A stretch of DNA of 64,000 nucleotides. Origin: Salisapilia sapeloensis (lineage: Eukaryota; Oomycota; Peronosporomycetes; Peronosporales; Salisapiliaceae). Location: assembly GCA_023334545.1 (NCBI GenBank), contig JAADVB010000036.1:1-64000 (forward strand). The letters are read 5' to 3'. Shown one piece after another: positions 52,938-63,517 of the stretch (the first letter of the stretch is position 1; every line of letters starts with the position of its first letter). The notes under the pieces are model-generated. The model was not told the DNA's origin. It saw only the letters and a program-made list of their open reading frames with translations, and did no database searches. The translations under genes and the position numbers were made by a program.

Positions 52938-53972
52938 CTAGGCAAGGACCGCTGCACAGACCGTCACGTCGTCGCGTTTGCCCTCTTGCTTGCCAGCAAA
53001 CGACAGGAGATTGGAAGCAGTGTAAAAGGCTAGTGGTCGAACACGCTGCTCTTTAGCAAACATCGGCCGTGTCACCTGCGCAGCTGGCATGCTACTGCAC
53101 TTGGCAGCGAAACGGTCGTACTCTTCTTGGCTAATTGCGGCGTTCTGTTTCAACTCTGCAAGTGCATTCTGACAAAAGCCGGCGGCAGAAACGGCAAATG
53201 GGATGTACGTGTCCTTGATCTCTTGCTTCTCCGCTTCCTGATCGTCCACTGGTTGCTCTGGCTTCTTAGCAAACATACTCCGAGCTTTATTCATTGTCGC
53301 TTTTGCCATCTCGCCGCCGTCTGATGGTACACGTGAGATGCACTGGAGGATTTCATCTGCAAACAAATTGTCATGCACACCGTCAGAGAATACGAGACAG
53401 ACATCTCCTGCTTCGTATGAGCAAGACTGGACATCGACGCTGAGGTCGTAGTTGATAGCATCATGACTCGAGACGACGGCAGGGACGTTAAAGTCGTAGA
53501 TGAGCGAATCACTTTCAAAGACCACGGCACCATCCCGCACTAATATGCATTTGCAATCGCCAATAGAATACACGAGCATCGTGTGGGAGATCTCGTCAAA
53601 GAAGACGGCCGTGAGCGTCGAGTCCAGTCTTCCTTTGCGGTGCGTATGCTTTCGAGCTTTCTTCCGTGCTGCTTCGACGCACGCATGAAATTCTGCTGGC
53701 TTGATAGGAGCCGTCGCGCGCTTGCGAAGTTTGCGCAGTTTTCCCAACGCATGCAGCGTCTCGGCCACGAGCATACGTGCTAGCACGCCACTGGCTTTCG
53801 TGGTGCCGGAGACGCCGTCTGCGATGACCATGTACCCAGGTCCATAGCCGCTCGCGTCGTCTCCATGGAAAGCAAAGGAAGCTTGTCCAACGGACCGGAA
53901 TGGGTTCGATCCGTGCATCTCGATCGTGAGTCGACACGTCCGCAGGCGAGAGAAAACCGCGAGTGCGTCCAT
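52938..53972 (-). CDS. PP2C-like (PPM) Ser/Thr phosphatase
   Basis: Single exon, 344 residues from ATG 53970-53972. The fold markers are DDASGYGPGYMVIADGVSGT (metal-binding DG), DSTLTAVFFDEISHTMLVYS, IGDCKCILVRDGAVV, EAGDVCLVFSDGVHDNLFAD (DG) and the terminal KRDDVTVCAAVLA (RDD). These follow the compact PTC7/SpoIIE-like branch, as in mitochondrial or chloroplast phosphatases such as PTC7, rather than the PDP-like copy at 24 kb. The final D-D pair needed for metal binding is present. Upstream in-frame Met codons exist as far as 54266, but the sequence there is not family-like, so the short form is preferred. The substrate is unknown. Confidence 0.9.
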   Translation of the reverse strand: MDALAVFSRLRTCRLTIEMHGSNPFRSVGQASFAFHGDDASGYGPGYMVIADGVSGTTKASGVLARMLVAETLHALGKLRKLRKRATAPIKPAEFHACVEAARKKARKHTHRKGRLDSTLTAVFFDEISHTMLVYSIGDCKCILVRDGAVVFESDSLIYDFNVPAVVSSHDAINYDLSVDVQSCSYEAGDVCLVFSDGVHDNLFADEILQCISRVPSDGGEMAKATMNKARSMFAKKPEQPVDDQEAEKQEIKDTYIPFAVSAAGFCQNALAELKQNAAISQEEYDRFAAKCSSMPAAQVTRPMFAKEQRVRPLAFYTASNLLSFAGKQEGKRDDVTVCAAVLA

Positions 53973-54504
53973 TATCCTTATTTTAGACTTCTGTCCGTCG
54001 TAGCGATTAGGTTGGCACGGACAGACGATGTGGGAAGTAATCGGGAGACAGTTCGATACAAAAACCAAGTACGATCGAGGTCGGGTTGCACTTTGCGACA
54101 AGGCCGATTCGGTTAATCGGTAAGAGGCTTGTAGAGGTGAATGAAGGCTGTAAAATACTTGGCCATTGCTACTGACGACTGTATACTTCAATCGGAAGAG
54201 AGTGTTGATGGAAAGGAAGTATGAGTGGAGTGAAATCTTCCATGAAAGTGGATGGCGACATGGCATCCATCATAGAGAATCCGAATAGCATAGGAGGAAG
54301 ATACAAGTATCCACCTTGTGACTTTTATTACCTACTCACAAGCGTCAAGTAGTTCACCCGTCAATCGTACCACTGCATGAGATGCCGCATGCGATTCATG
54401 GCATCTCAATAAGAGGAAAATAGCCACTTTATTTATTGAAATTTTAAATATGCTGCATCAGTATGCTTATTATACAAAAACTGTCATATTAATTGAACGG
54501 CATT
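53973..54504. other. divergent intergenic region
   Basis: About 530 bases between two divergent genes. The frame of the phosphatase stays open upstream to 54266, but its composition there is unlike the protein. The right half is AT-rich. No clear initiator match was found. Confidence 0.4.
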
Positions 54505-55315
54505 ATGAAGTTGAAAGTACTACTCCTTGACGGTCTCCAGGGGTCCACGAGCCGTGTATGGCGACTCACGGATCAGCTCCAGACCACACCTGTTGGTGGA
54601 GAACTCGATGCAATTATTGTCAACGGCGGGCTTGCTGCAAAAGGCGAGTATGACCAGATCCGTGCCGTCGCATCTGCGGAAGGCGATGCCATGGCACTCA
54701 TTGCACGTCTCGAATCCGTCGTCTGTCGCGTTCTCTACGTCCCCAGTGCTGTAAGATCGCTCTTGGCAATGCAATACTTGTGCAGGATACTGACGTGTGC
54801 TAGGATGACCCACCAACGATGCGTAGCTCCGTAGTGCCACCACCGGCGTTATCGCAGCATTCCGTCAATTTGTACAATAAGATGGATCAATTGACACCAG
54901 ACATTCTCGTGATGGGCTTCCAATACTGCTCCAGGTACATCTCCACTCGTAGAATCAAATTGCAAGAATTGACAATGGATGGTGCAGTCGACTGGCGAAA
55001 GGAGAGAATCCATTTGAGAACACCGAAAACAAGCTCATTCTCGTGTTTGCTGCCGACAGTGATACGCTAGGCACGCATCCTTCCAACGTCTACTTGATAC
55101 GCAGTGGCAAGCAAGAAATAGCCTCATACGGCGTCGATGCCCAGATCCTATACACCAGTACATTTTATCCTTCTCCACCTCCATCCACCTCCTCACACAT
55201 ATCTATAGGTCCATTGGAAGATGACCAGTTTGTCATTTTAACCTTCGAGCAAGAGCAAGGTCGCTGGCAACTTGGCGCATGGGAGCACCACCATCTAAGA
55301 AAAGAAAATGAATAA
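54505..55315 (+). CDS. putative metallophosphoesterase-like protein
   Basis: Exons 54505-54750, 54804-54934 and 54988-55315 give 234 residues. The N-terminus (MKLKVLLLDGLQGSTSRVWR, then ELDAIIVNGGLAAKGEYDQI and VVCRVLYVPSADDPPT) follows the strand order and spacing of calcineurin-type phosphoesterases such as the CWF19L1 N-terminal domain, but the His and Asp ligands are not clear. The C-terminal part has FAADSDTLGTHPSNVYLIRS and FVILTFEQEQGRWQLGAWEH, strands that could close a beta-sandwich. It may be an inactive relative, and the name is tentative. It ends 30 bases before the kinase gene, so the two could share one transcript or need very compact signals. Confidence 0.55.
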
Positions 55316-55345
55316 AGATTTTCTTTCGCATTTAACTTTGCCAGA

Positions 55346-56370
55346 ATGAGCGCCAACGACCCATGGCACATCCGAGAGACGTATACGATCGAGAAGCACA
55401 AGTCGAACGACGGAAAGCAGACATATATCAATAACTATGAGCTCCTGCAAACGCTCGGTCATGGTGCTTTTGCCAAAGTCAAGTTATGTCGCCGGATCAC
55501 ACAGGACGACCGACCATCGCGACACTTTGCATTGAAAATCTTCTCCAAACGCGAGTTAATGAAGCAAAAGGAGTACACTGGTACGAATGCAACTCCCATG
55601 CGATCTGCTCTAGATCGTGTTCGAGATGAAATTGCTATCATGCGTGTCTTGTATCATCGCAACATCGTTCTTTTATTCGAAGTCCTGGAGGACGAACGCA
55701 ATGATAAGCTATATATGGTCACGGAATACATGTCCGGAGGCCCGTGCATGACCTATCGAGCTGACACGAAAGACTTTGTTAGTCCTATCACGAATAGCGT
55801 GTTATCAGAAGAGCTAGCAAAAGCTCATGTCCGAGACGTTTTAAATGGACTCGCCTATCTCCACGCTCGTAACGTCTGTCATCGAGACGTCAAGGTACAT
55901 CTTTCCCATCCTTTTCTTAGTGCGCAACTGATACGAATATACTTCAGCCAGACAATATTCTCCTGAATGAAGAGCATCGATGCCACTTGACCGACTTTGG
56001 CTGTGCCATGGTCGCTACGTCCACGCAAGAGACGGTGAGCGATACCATTGGAACATATCAATTCCTCGCGCCCGAATGCTGTTCTGGTGACCCCTTCGAT
56101 CCTTTTAAAGTAGACATCTGGGCAGTCGGTGTTGTCCTCTATGTCTTCCTCTTTGGTCGTCTACCTTTCGACAGTGAAAACCTAAAGGACTTGATGGATG
56201 AAATTCTACAGAGCGCATTCCATCTACCGACAGACACAAGAACGATCAGTGATGACTGCTCCGACTTGCTCAAGCGACTCCTGACATCCAGTCCAGACGA
56301 TCGAATCACATTACAAGAAGCATTGGAACACCCATGGCTACAAGAAGAAGACGAGCCGCTCTCTTTCTAA
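55346..56370 (+). CDS. Ser/Thr protein kinase, CaMKK/SnRK1-activating type
   Basis: Exons 55346-55894 and 55948-56370 give 323 residues, essentially just a kinase domain. Kinase elements: the Gly-rich loop TLGHGAFAKVKLCRRITQ, the Lys in HFALKIFSKRELMKQ, CHRDVKPDNILLNEEH (catalytic Asp, restored by the splice), LTDFGCAMVATSTQETVSDT (DFG, activation loop), GTYQFLAPECC and DIWAVGVVLYVFLFGRLPFD. The GTYQF-APE pattern and the insert before HRD resemble calcium/calmodulin-dependent kinase kinases and plant SnAK kinases, which activate AMPK/SnRK1. No calmodulin-binding tail is visible; the protein ends right after the domain (EHPWLQEEDEPLSF). Confidence 0.9.
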
Positions 56371-56408
56371 GTTTCAATTCCAAATTACCATCCTGTACTC
56401 TCTTGAGT

Positions 56409-57541
56409 CTACTTTGTGTCGTTATCAGGACAAACAATGTCTAGCATGCGATGGATACGTTCCACTTCTTCCTGCACTTGAATGCCATCTAGTCCGGATG
56501 GCATGAAAGGATCCTCCATGGCTAATTCGACGTTAAAGATCCCGCTCATCGTGACGCTCGTGACGACTGCGAGAGCGAGGGAGAACGCAAAGTTGGTCTC
56601 CATCGTATCACTCGAGTGAGCAATGTAGACGTAGTATGGACCAAAGAAGATAGGGAGGATCAAGATAAACAGTCTAGTAAAGGAACGAGTAGCCTGTGGT
56701 GTGCGATAGAACTTGACGTTCTGCATCCGCTCGAGACGAGCTTGTAGGAGCCAATGATACTGATTGATACGTGATGCTTCATTCGCTGGTAACCCAGCAG
56801 TCTTCATCACTTCTACTTGTTCATGCAGACGAAGGAATGTCGTGACTTTACGTGCCTCGAGCTCTTCGATCGTGTCCATGTAGGCTCGAGCGAGCTTCCG
56901 GCCGTGACTAGTGAGGCGGTGGCGGCCTCGATTCCACGTTGGAAGCAGCATCGTCTGGGCAAAGGTGTCGATAATGTTTTTGATAAGAGCCTTAGTCTTG
57001 ATGGCATGACCGACTGGCAGATTCTTCCTGCCTCCATTGCCAAAGTCCCACACGGCATTCGCCGTGACGATGTTCACCACCAATGATTTCGCTATAGATG
57101 CATAAGCTACTGGTACACTTGCTTTATAGATATATACGTACTCTCGGCTAGTGCATCTAACGCAGCATCTCGTCGCGTGAAGGCTTGCCGGATTTGCATG
57201 ATCATGGGGCTCACGACAGCGAATGAAACGATGATCCAGGACATGTTCGAGCCAAAGAGTTTGCCATTCTCCTTCACACCGTAGTAATAGTATAGCGTCG
57301 TGGTCAGCACAGACGTAAGTACTACGAGCACCGTCTCGAACGTAACGATGTGAAGCATGAAGATCTTCACAGCGGCGTAGAGGTCCAGTGCCGTGTGGTG
57401 CAGACGTCGCATGACGCTCGAATGCGAATGGGCCTTACGCTCTTCATCTAGCACTACTAGCCTCTGTCCGTCAAACGATGGTGTAGTATACGACGCGGAT
57501 GGCACATCGTGTTCACCGGTCAGTAGAGACGAGCTGTTCAT
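56409..57541 (-). CDS. bestrophin-like (UPF0187-related) membrane protein
   Basis: Probable chloride or anion channel relative. Exons 57142-57541 and 56409-57091 give 360 residues. Four hydrophobic segments are visible: LHIVTFETVLVVLTSVLTTT, MSWIIVSFAVVSPMIMQIRQ, LFILILPIFFGPYYVYIAHS and FAFSLALAVVTSVTMSGIFN. The stretch AFTRRDAALDALAE after the second segment matches the conserved loop of bestrophin-like proteins of algae and stramenopiles. Cytosolic helices (RRKLARAYMDTIEEL-type region, RINQYHWLLQARLERMQNVK) lie between the pairs. A signal peptide is not visible. Assignment to the superfamily is fair; ion selectivity is unknown. It is convergent with the kinase gene, 38 bases away. Confidence 0.75.
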
Positions 57542-57641
57542 GTGTTCTCGAGATGGAAAATGGAGATATGTCAATCATATTAATCTGTCGCATATGTGGA
57601 GAACGATGGGAATAGGAACAAGTTGATCTAGTATATGCTTT

Positions 57642-58205
57642 CTATTTAGACATAAAGAGCCTTTGTTGCAGTGGTGTGAAGACATCGCCACTCGAGCGAA
57701 TGCACCCGAGCAAGCGGTTCACGTCGTCAACACTGAAGTGTTCTTCCTGTCGAAAGTTATTCAGCTCATCTCCAAATGCTGATGTGAACTCTTCCAAGTA
57801 AGACTCTTGGAACGTATCGTTTGGTGCGTTGGTAGCTTGTACAGACGAGTGTTCCTCCTGCATCGCATGATGCACGGAACTAGTGGTTCGTACGACTTGT
57901 TCCAATTCGTCACTAGCAGCTACTAATTTTTCAAGTACATTGGCAGCATTCGTGTCAAAACTATCTACTGCACGATCATTCTTGTCTGCGTTATCTCTCG
58001 CACTCTTGATGCATGCTTCCGTGCCATGGAAATCACTGGACGCATGCAATACTTGCTCAATGTACGCTGCTGTCTGTTTCGCTGCTTCCGATGCACGTTG
58101 CTGCGTGTTCATCATGTCTTCCTCTTCCTCCGACTTGGTCGTTAAGACTCGATCATCCATAAGACTTCGCAAGACACGGTCATACTCGTCCTCCTTCGTC
58201 GACAT
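57642..58205 (-). CDS. hypothetical coiled-coil protein
   Basis: Single exon, 187 residues starting MSTKEDEYDRVLRSLMDDRV (an in-frame Met three codons upstream is possible). It is highly charged, helical and rich in Ala, Glu, Asp and Gln, with a t-SNARE-like or syntaxin-like helix pattern (NVLEKLVAASDELEQVVRTT) but no membrane anchor. I recognise no family. The C-terminus (FSVDDVNRLLGCIRSSGDVF) may be a short EF-hand-like or helical hook. It lies 100 bases downstream of the bestrophin-like gene's 5' side and opposes the hydrolase. Confidence 0.65.
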   Translation of the reverse strand: MSTKEDEYDRVLRSLMDDRVLTTKSEEEEDMMNTQQRASEAAKQTAAYIEQVLHASSDFHGTEACIKSARDNADKNDRAVDSFDTNAANVLEKLVAASDELEQVVRTTSSVHHAMQEEHSSVQATNAPNDTFQESYLEEFTSAFGDELNNFRQEEHFSVDDVNRLLGCIRSSGDVFTPLQQRLFMSK

Positions 58206-58393
58206 CACTTGCAATGCAGATGGGAACTCGTACTATGCGATAGGTCTCATACGTCACACAGCTGGGCTTCCTCGGGTACGAAATAGACCGCAAGAGCGTT
58301 ACGACTTGAGGCACTCTTCACTACAACGGACGCCTGATAATCCCTCGGTATCCGTATAACGTCCATTTACCATCTCTTCTCGTCTCTCGGAGT

Positions 58394-59912
58394 ATGTCGA
58401 CAACGATACCAGAGACGAATCCGACGCAGGAGGAGGATCAGCCTGGCTTCGTATCGGTGGTGAAAGAATCGTACAATAGCCTCGTCAATGCTGTCGTTCG
58501 GCCAATGCGAGCGATGTACGATGTAGCAGAGCTTGGACCGAGCAAATCGATGATCCAAGGAGTTATCACGCATCGAACAGACCTACAGCTTAAGAATGCT
58601 GCTGGATACACTCTCGAATGCAGTTGGTGGAAGCCGATGGACCCTAGCATACCGTACGCATCTCAAATCTACTGCATTATACATGTCTAAGATGCGATAC
58701 GAGCATAGTGAAGGAGCTACACAAACCGCGAAACCGTGTATTATCTTCCTCCATGGCAATAGTTCCTGTCGATTAGGCGGACTAGAAGTCATGTGCTACG
58801 CTATGGCGGTACAATTACATCTCCATCGCATACATATCTCATAGCTAATAGATCTAAATGATACATCTAGGCTGGCTTTAGTGTCTTTGCACTCGACTTT
58901 GCAGGTTCAGGACTCTCTGAGGTACATCCGCTACATCTCGTTCTCATCACTACTCGTATCCACTTACTCTTGCTATCCCTAGGGTAAATACGTCTCTCTT
59001 GGGTATCACGAGAAACAGGATATTGAAACAGTAGTCAAGTACCTCCAAAGCACTGGCGAAGTGACGAGAATATGCTTGTGGGGAAGAAGTATGGGGGCCG
59101 TGGCATCCATTCTGTACATGGAAGACCATCAGGATGACATTAGTGCAGTCGTTCTAGACTCTCCCTTTGCCAATTTACCTCAATTAGCGTCTGAACTCGT
59201 TGCTGATGGAAAGCTTGGCGTCCCAAAGCTCGCAGTCAAGCTCGTCATGCAGCTCATACGTCGTGATATTAAGAAGCGAGCGCACTTTGACATGTATAAG
59301 CTCAAACCTATCAACCACCTCGATCGGTACCCTCCTTCTTTCGTTTCCAAGAGACTTGGACATATATTTCGCTTGTATACTAAGACATCGTCATTCCCAA
59401 TCAGTAGGTGTACCATCCCTGCCTTTTTCCTTCGTGGCACGCAAGATGAACTCGTAGGAGCGCATCATATCGAAGCTTTGCATGCAAAACACAACGGACC
59501 CAAGCAACTTTTTAAATTCAAAGGCGGGCACAATACGCCTCGACCGACGAAATCATACACCCAAGCACTCAACTTCCTTCGCGTCATGATCGGTCTCTTA
59601 CCACTACCTACAAAGGAATCGACCGAGATGGACAAAGTAGTTGCTGTTGAAAAGTCAGGTCGATTGATACGTAAGGATCCACTTCCAGCAGGAACGTCCG
59701 TGGAAGACGTACCTAACATGTCGATCAAAGACCTCAAGAACGCTCTAGCTCGTGCCGGTCATGCAGATGTATCCGGCATTGAAAAACAAGAGCTCATTGA
59801 TCTCGTTCTAAAGGCACATGAACGTGCTGCCAAAAGTTCCCATGTGCAATCAAATACTCGACAAGAATCCGAACACTCGACCTTGACGGATGACGAATCC
59901 ATCTCTAAGTGA
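58394..59912 (+). CDS. alpha/beta hydrolase with C-terminal SAP-like motif
   Basis: Five exons (58394-58653, 58709-58808, 58871-58921, 58983-59326, 59408-59912) give 419 residues. The serine hydrolase core resembles ABHD17 and other serine-aminopeptidase-like proteins: PCIIFLHGNSSCRLGGLEVM (oxyanion site), VFALDFAGSGLSEGKYVSLG, the nucleophile in CLWGRSMGAVASILYM, the acid in FFLRGTQDELVGAHH, and the catalytic His in FKFKGGHNTPRPT. The last intron is in frame; splicing removes a stretch that breaks the family pattern and gives NHLDRCTIPAFFLRG. A C-terminal SIKDLKNALARAGHADVSGI with EKQELIDLVLKAHE is a SAP-like nucleic-acid or chromatin helix pair, rare on hydrolases. The substrate is unknown. 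Confidence 0.88.
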
Positions 59913-60091
59913 AGCAAACTTTTGGACGAGTAGTGTCAGACAAGTATAAATACATGTGTACCACAATTGCAACTACCTCGCATCTAGATGAACACACAAG
60001 ACAAGCGAAAAGGCATATGCATCGATAGCTAAATTCATACCAGGCAACAAAGTCCATGGCTTACTGTCTACCTTTCTATCCCTCAAGCTTC

Positions 60092-63000
60092 CTAAGCACC
60101 TCCTTTCGCCGCAGCCTTCTTCAGACGATACGCCTCCTCCTTTCCTTCAGCACGGTACTTGGCCTTCTTCCTCTCACGCTGCTCTTCTTCAAAGTGTTTC
60201 GCCTCACGAGCCTTACGCTTCGCATTCTCCGCATTCCGAGCACTCTGTCGCTCCTTGCGCGTATTCTCTCGATCTCTACGAACAGTATTCACTTGCTGCA
60301 TGAACGCATACTTGCGCTTCTCCTCTGGCTCGAGCACAACAGCACGCTTCGTCTGGTAGGATTTGTGTGCCTTCTTCTTATCCATCTTGGGTTTACTCGC
60401 GAACGGCAAGTTCTTCTGGAGCTTCGTCGGGACCTTGAGTGGCTGGAACGTACGCTCCTTCCGGTGCACTGGCTTATACAGTGAGTCTTTATTCACCGGA
60501 ATCGACAGCTTTTTCTCTCGACGAAGCTCTGCCGTCGTCTTCATCAGTCCTAACGCATCCTTCTTATTTTCCTTTTGCGTCGTCAAGAGCGACGTCACGG
60601 GGTTATACAAAGGCTTTGGCTCTACTGGCACCCACGTACGACAGAAGACAATATCACTACGCAAGATCTTGTCTTCGAACGTCGCTCGGAACTCGCCCTG
60701 TCCACCACGCACAGCCTTCTTGATCCGACCACGCACGCCACTCACGGTCCGGATGGCTGCACCTTCGAATTTGGCGACCTCTAGCTCGGAATTGAACATG
60801 TTCTTGACGAAAGCAGTCTTCTTCAGCACCTTACTCGGTTCGCCCACGAGCTTGAGCTTCTTCACGACCTTGAACGCATGATCAAGCTCTAGTACGACAC
60901 CCGTGGCGCTTACACGGAAGCCTTCATGGCTGTTCGAGAGCGTCTGGAACGCCAATACACCAGTGTTTGGTGGTGCCATCGGACCATGCAACGTCGCGTG
61001 GCAGTGCATGTGCTCTGGAGTGTACTTGAGGAAGCGATGGCGTTCATTTGCGTCTTCCGTCGAGTAGATCGGAAGGCTCTGGAAACGACGCCAACCGATG
61101 GAGAAGACGAGCGGGTCGTGGCTCTTCAGGATCTTCCGGTGCCAACGATGTTTCTTCAGACGCAGACGGACGAGACCGAGGCGCTGCTCCACCGTCGGGA
61201 GACCTCCCATCAGGATCGGTGTGCGTGGGTTATGGTACTTGACAAACTCAGCAGGTACGCCAGAGATCTCAATGCGGACATACAGGCCCGCACGGAAACC
61301 TTCGAGCTGTAGACGCATATCCTCTCCTTCCGCACCAAACTCCTCTGCGTTACGCTGTGTCTGGGCTTCACGAGCTCTCTTAGCCTCCTGCATGAGCTCG
61401 GTCATTTCCTCATCCATCTCCTCCTCCTTGTCTTCCTCCTCCTCCTTCTGATGACGCTTGGACGCTTTCTCCGCACCAAGACGCTCTCGAATCTGTTCAT
61501 CCGTCTCGTCCGCCTGCTCTTCCTCTTCTTCCTCGCTCTCAGACACATCATGCTTTTCTCCCGTCTCGAGATCTTCATACGATCCATCCACTTCCTCCTC
61601 ATCCATCCCATCTTCCTCCTCGTCGTTATTCACACGCTTCCAAGACCCTGTCACGAATCGATTACGAAGCTTTTCTAACCAACTCTCATCTCCCCATCCC
61701 TTCACATCATCTTCACCTAACTGCAAACGAGAACAGTCGAGTGCATCCGAATCTCCCGACTTGTTAGAAGAAGCCGCTGGACCATCATCTGACTTTTTCT
61801 TTCCTTTTAATTGGAAGAAATCATCTCCTCCTTCTTCATCACTATCATTCTCCCCAGCACCTTGATCCACATCTTCATCCGTCATGTGAAGCTTTTTACT
61901 ATCGCCATACACGAGCTCCATCAAATTCACATCCGATCGCTCACGCTCTAAAAAGTTTAACGCCGCACGAGACGCCAGATTCTCCTTCCACTTCAGCTGA
62001 GAAGTCTCTCCTGATGCTTCTTCTTCTTCTCCTTCTTCTCCTTCTTCTTCAGAAGACTCTTCCTCTTCCTCTTCAGACTCTTGAGCACTCGGCACGTCAT
62101 TGTCAAACACAGCTCGACGTCGAACTCGTCCCGAAGCATCCTCTTCCTTCGCTTCCGTCGGCTGACGAATCGTCTGAGGACCTTCCTCCTCACTCTCACT
62201 CTCACTCTCGCTCTCCTCTTCTTCCTCATCACTCGTCTCATCCAGCTCACCAGACTTGATCTGTGCCGTGTTCTTAAACAGCGACATACTCGATCCATGC
62301 ATACGATCATCCATTCCTTCGCCTAGACCCTGTAGACTCTGCACCATATTCACGCCTTCCGTCTCCTCTCCTTCTCGATACTCCTCTCCCTCCTGCATCA
62401 CATTCTCATTCTCGGGCTTGGTATAATTGAGCTGACTCAAGTTAATGTACATGGCATCCTTATCGTACGTAATGTTCCCGACGTCCGACATAGGAGCATA
62501 CAACAACGTGTCTTTATCCGTCAAGTGCTTCTTCGCCGCACCTTCCGCCTGCTTACTCTTGGACGCTGGTAAGGCGCATGGATCAGGCATCGACGCGATA
62601 TTATCGATGAAAAAGTCACCAGCACCGGCGATATGAACCTTGGTCTCCGGCTTCAGGTGTGTACCACGAAGGTACCCGTACAAGGTAACCTTCCGATCGA
62701 CCTGTGCGTTCTGCTGGATCGCATCTGGACTCGTCACGTCCTCAAAACGATCCGCGAGCATGTACGGATGTGTACTTCGCCATGTGAGTGGACGGAACTT
62801 GATGCGTTTAATGTACAGTGACATGTTATGAATCTCGCCCTTGGGGTACTTGTTTGACGTGACACCAGAGAGGTGGAAGAGCTTGGCACCTTGATAGATT
62901 TCCGTCCAAAATCGCTGTTTTAACTGCTTCTTCGTCTTGCGTAGATTCTTATTATGACGGAACTTGTCCAAGTGCGTGAGGACACCCATGACTTTCGGAA

Positions 63001-63517
63001 AACCGACGACCTGTAGGATATTCAGGAATTCGAACGTCTCCATCTCGAAACCAAAGCTCGCATCGATCGTCAGGAGGACGAGATCAGCGATTTTCGCTAA
63101 ATCGATCATCGCATTTAAGTCATTCGGACACTCGAAGAACGTCAGACGACGCTCCTTACTACTCACGACAGTGACTGGACCCTTAATGTCCGTCATGTTA
63201 TGACGAGTGTATCGCTTGACAAGCGACCGAATAAGTGTCGATTTACCACTACCAGGGGGTCCCATGACGACGATACTCACAGGTGGAGGTACTTCCTCCG
63301 CTCGATTCTCCAACGGTACATACTCCTTTCGATGTGCTCGGTCTAAATTCCGTTGGATGCTCTTCCGAGCTCGACTGGCTTTGGCGACTCCGAATGCCTT
63401 GGGATTATTCCGCTTCTCAGCCTCGGATACAGGCTGCTTGGATAATTCTCGACGCTTATTTTTATTAGCTTTGGCACCACTCTTGGACTTGTGGTGCGTC
63501 TTACTAGCAGACTCCAT
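60092..63517 (-). CDS. BMS1: BMS1 ribosome-biogenesis GTPase
   Basis: Nucleolar GTPase of the small-subunit processome that helps deliver RCL1 and cleave pre-rRNA. Single exon, 1141 residues from ATG 63517. A basic N-terminus ([19 protein letters not shown]) precedes the G domain: [20 protein letters not shown] (P-loop), [20 protein letters not shown] and [11 protein letters not shown] (the NKxD-like site). A long Glu/Ser-rich acidic region follows. The C-terminal conserved block includes [57 protein letters not shown] and [20 protein letters not shown]. The tail is highly basic ([20 protein letters not shown]). Upstream Met at 63553 is less likely than 63517. Antisense frames over the acidic region are artefacts of composition. 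Confidence 0.95.
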   Translation of the reverse strand: MESASKTHHKSKSGAKANKNKRRELSKQPVSEAEKRNNPKAFGVAKASRARKSIQRNLDRAHRKEYVPLENRAEEVPPPVSIVVMGPPGSGKSTLIRSLVKRYTRHNMTDIKGPVTVVSSKERRLTFFECPNDLNAMIDLAKIADLVLLTIDASFGFEMETFEFLNILQVVGFPKVMGVLTHLDKFRHNKNLRKTKKQLKQRFWTEIYQGAKLFHLSGVTSNKYPKGEIHNMSLYIKRIKFRPLTWRSTHPYMLADRFEDVTSPDAIQQNAQVDRKVTLYGYLRGTHLKPETKVHIAGAGDFFIDNIASMPDPCALPASKSKQAEGAAKKHLTDKDTLLYAPMSDVGNITYDKDAMYINLSQLNYTKPENENVMQEGEEYREGEETEGVNMVQSLQGLGEGMDDRMHGSSMSLFKNTAQIKSGELDETSDEEEEESESESESEEEGPQTIRQPTEAKEEDASGRVRRRAVFDNDVPSAQESEEEEEESSEEEGEEGEEEEASGETSQLKWKENLASRAALNFLERERSDVNLMELVYGDSKKLHMTDEDVDQGAGENDSDEEGGDDFFQLKGKKKSDDGPAASSNKSGDSDALDCSRLQLGEDDVKGWGDESWLEKLRNRFVTGSWKRVNNDEEEDGMDEEEVDGSYEDLETGEKHDVSESEEEEEEQADETDEQIRERLGAEKASKRHQKEEEEDKEEEMDEEMTELMQEAKRAREAQTQRNAEEFGAEGEDMRLQLEGFRAGLYVRIEISGVPAEFVKYHNPRTPILMGGLPTVEQRLGLVRLRLKKHRWHRKILKSHDPLVFSIGWRRFQSLPIYSTEDANERHRFLKYTPEHMHCHATLHGPMAPPNTGVLAFQTLSNSHEGFRVSATGVVLELDHAFKVVKKLKLVGEPSKVLKKTAFVKNMFNSELEVAKFEGAAIRTVSGVRGRIKKAVRGGQGEFRATFEDKILRSDIVFCRTWVPVEPKPLYNPVTSLLTTQKENKKDALGLMKTTAELRREKKLSIPVNKDSLYKPVHRKERTFQPLKVPTKLQKNLPFASKPKMDKKKAHKSYQTKRAVVLEPEEKRKYAFMQQVNTVRRDRENTRKERQSARNAENAKRKAREAKHFEEEQRERKKAKYRAEGKEEAYRLKKAAAKGGA

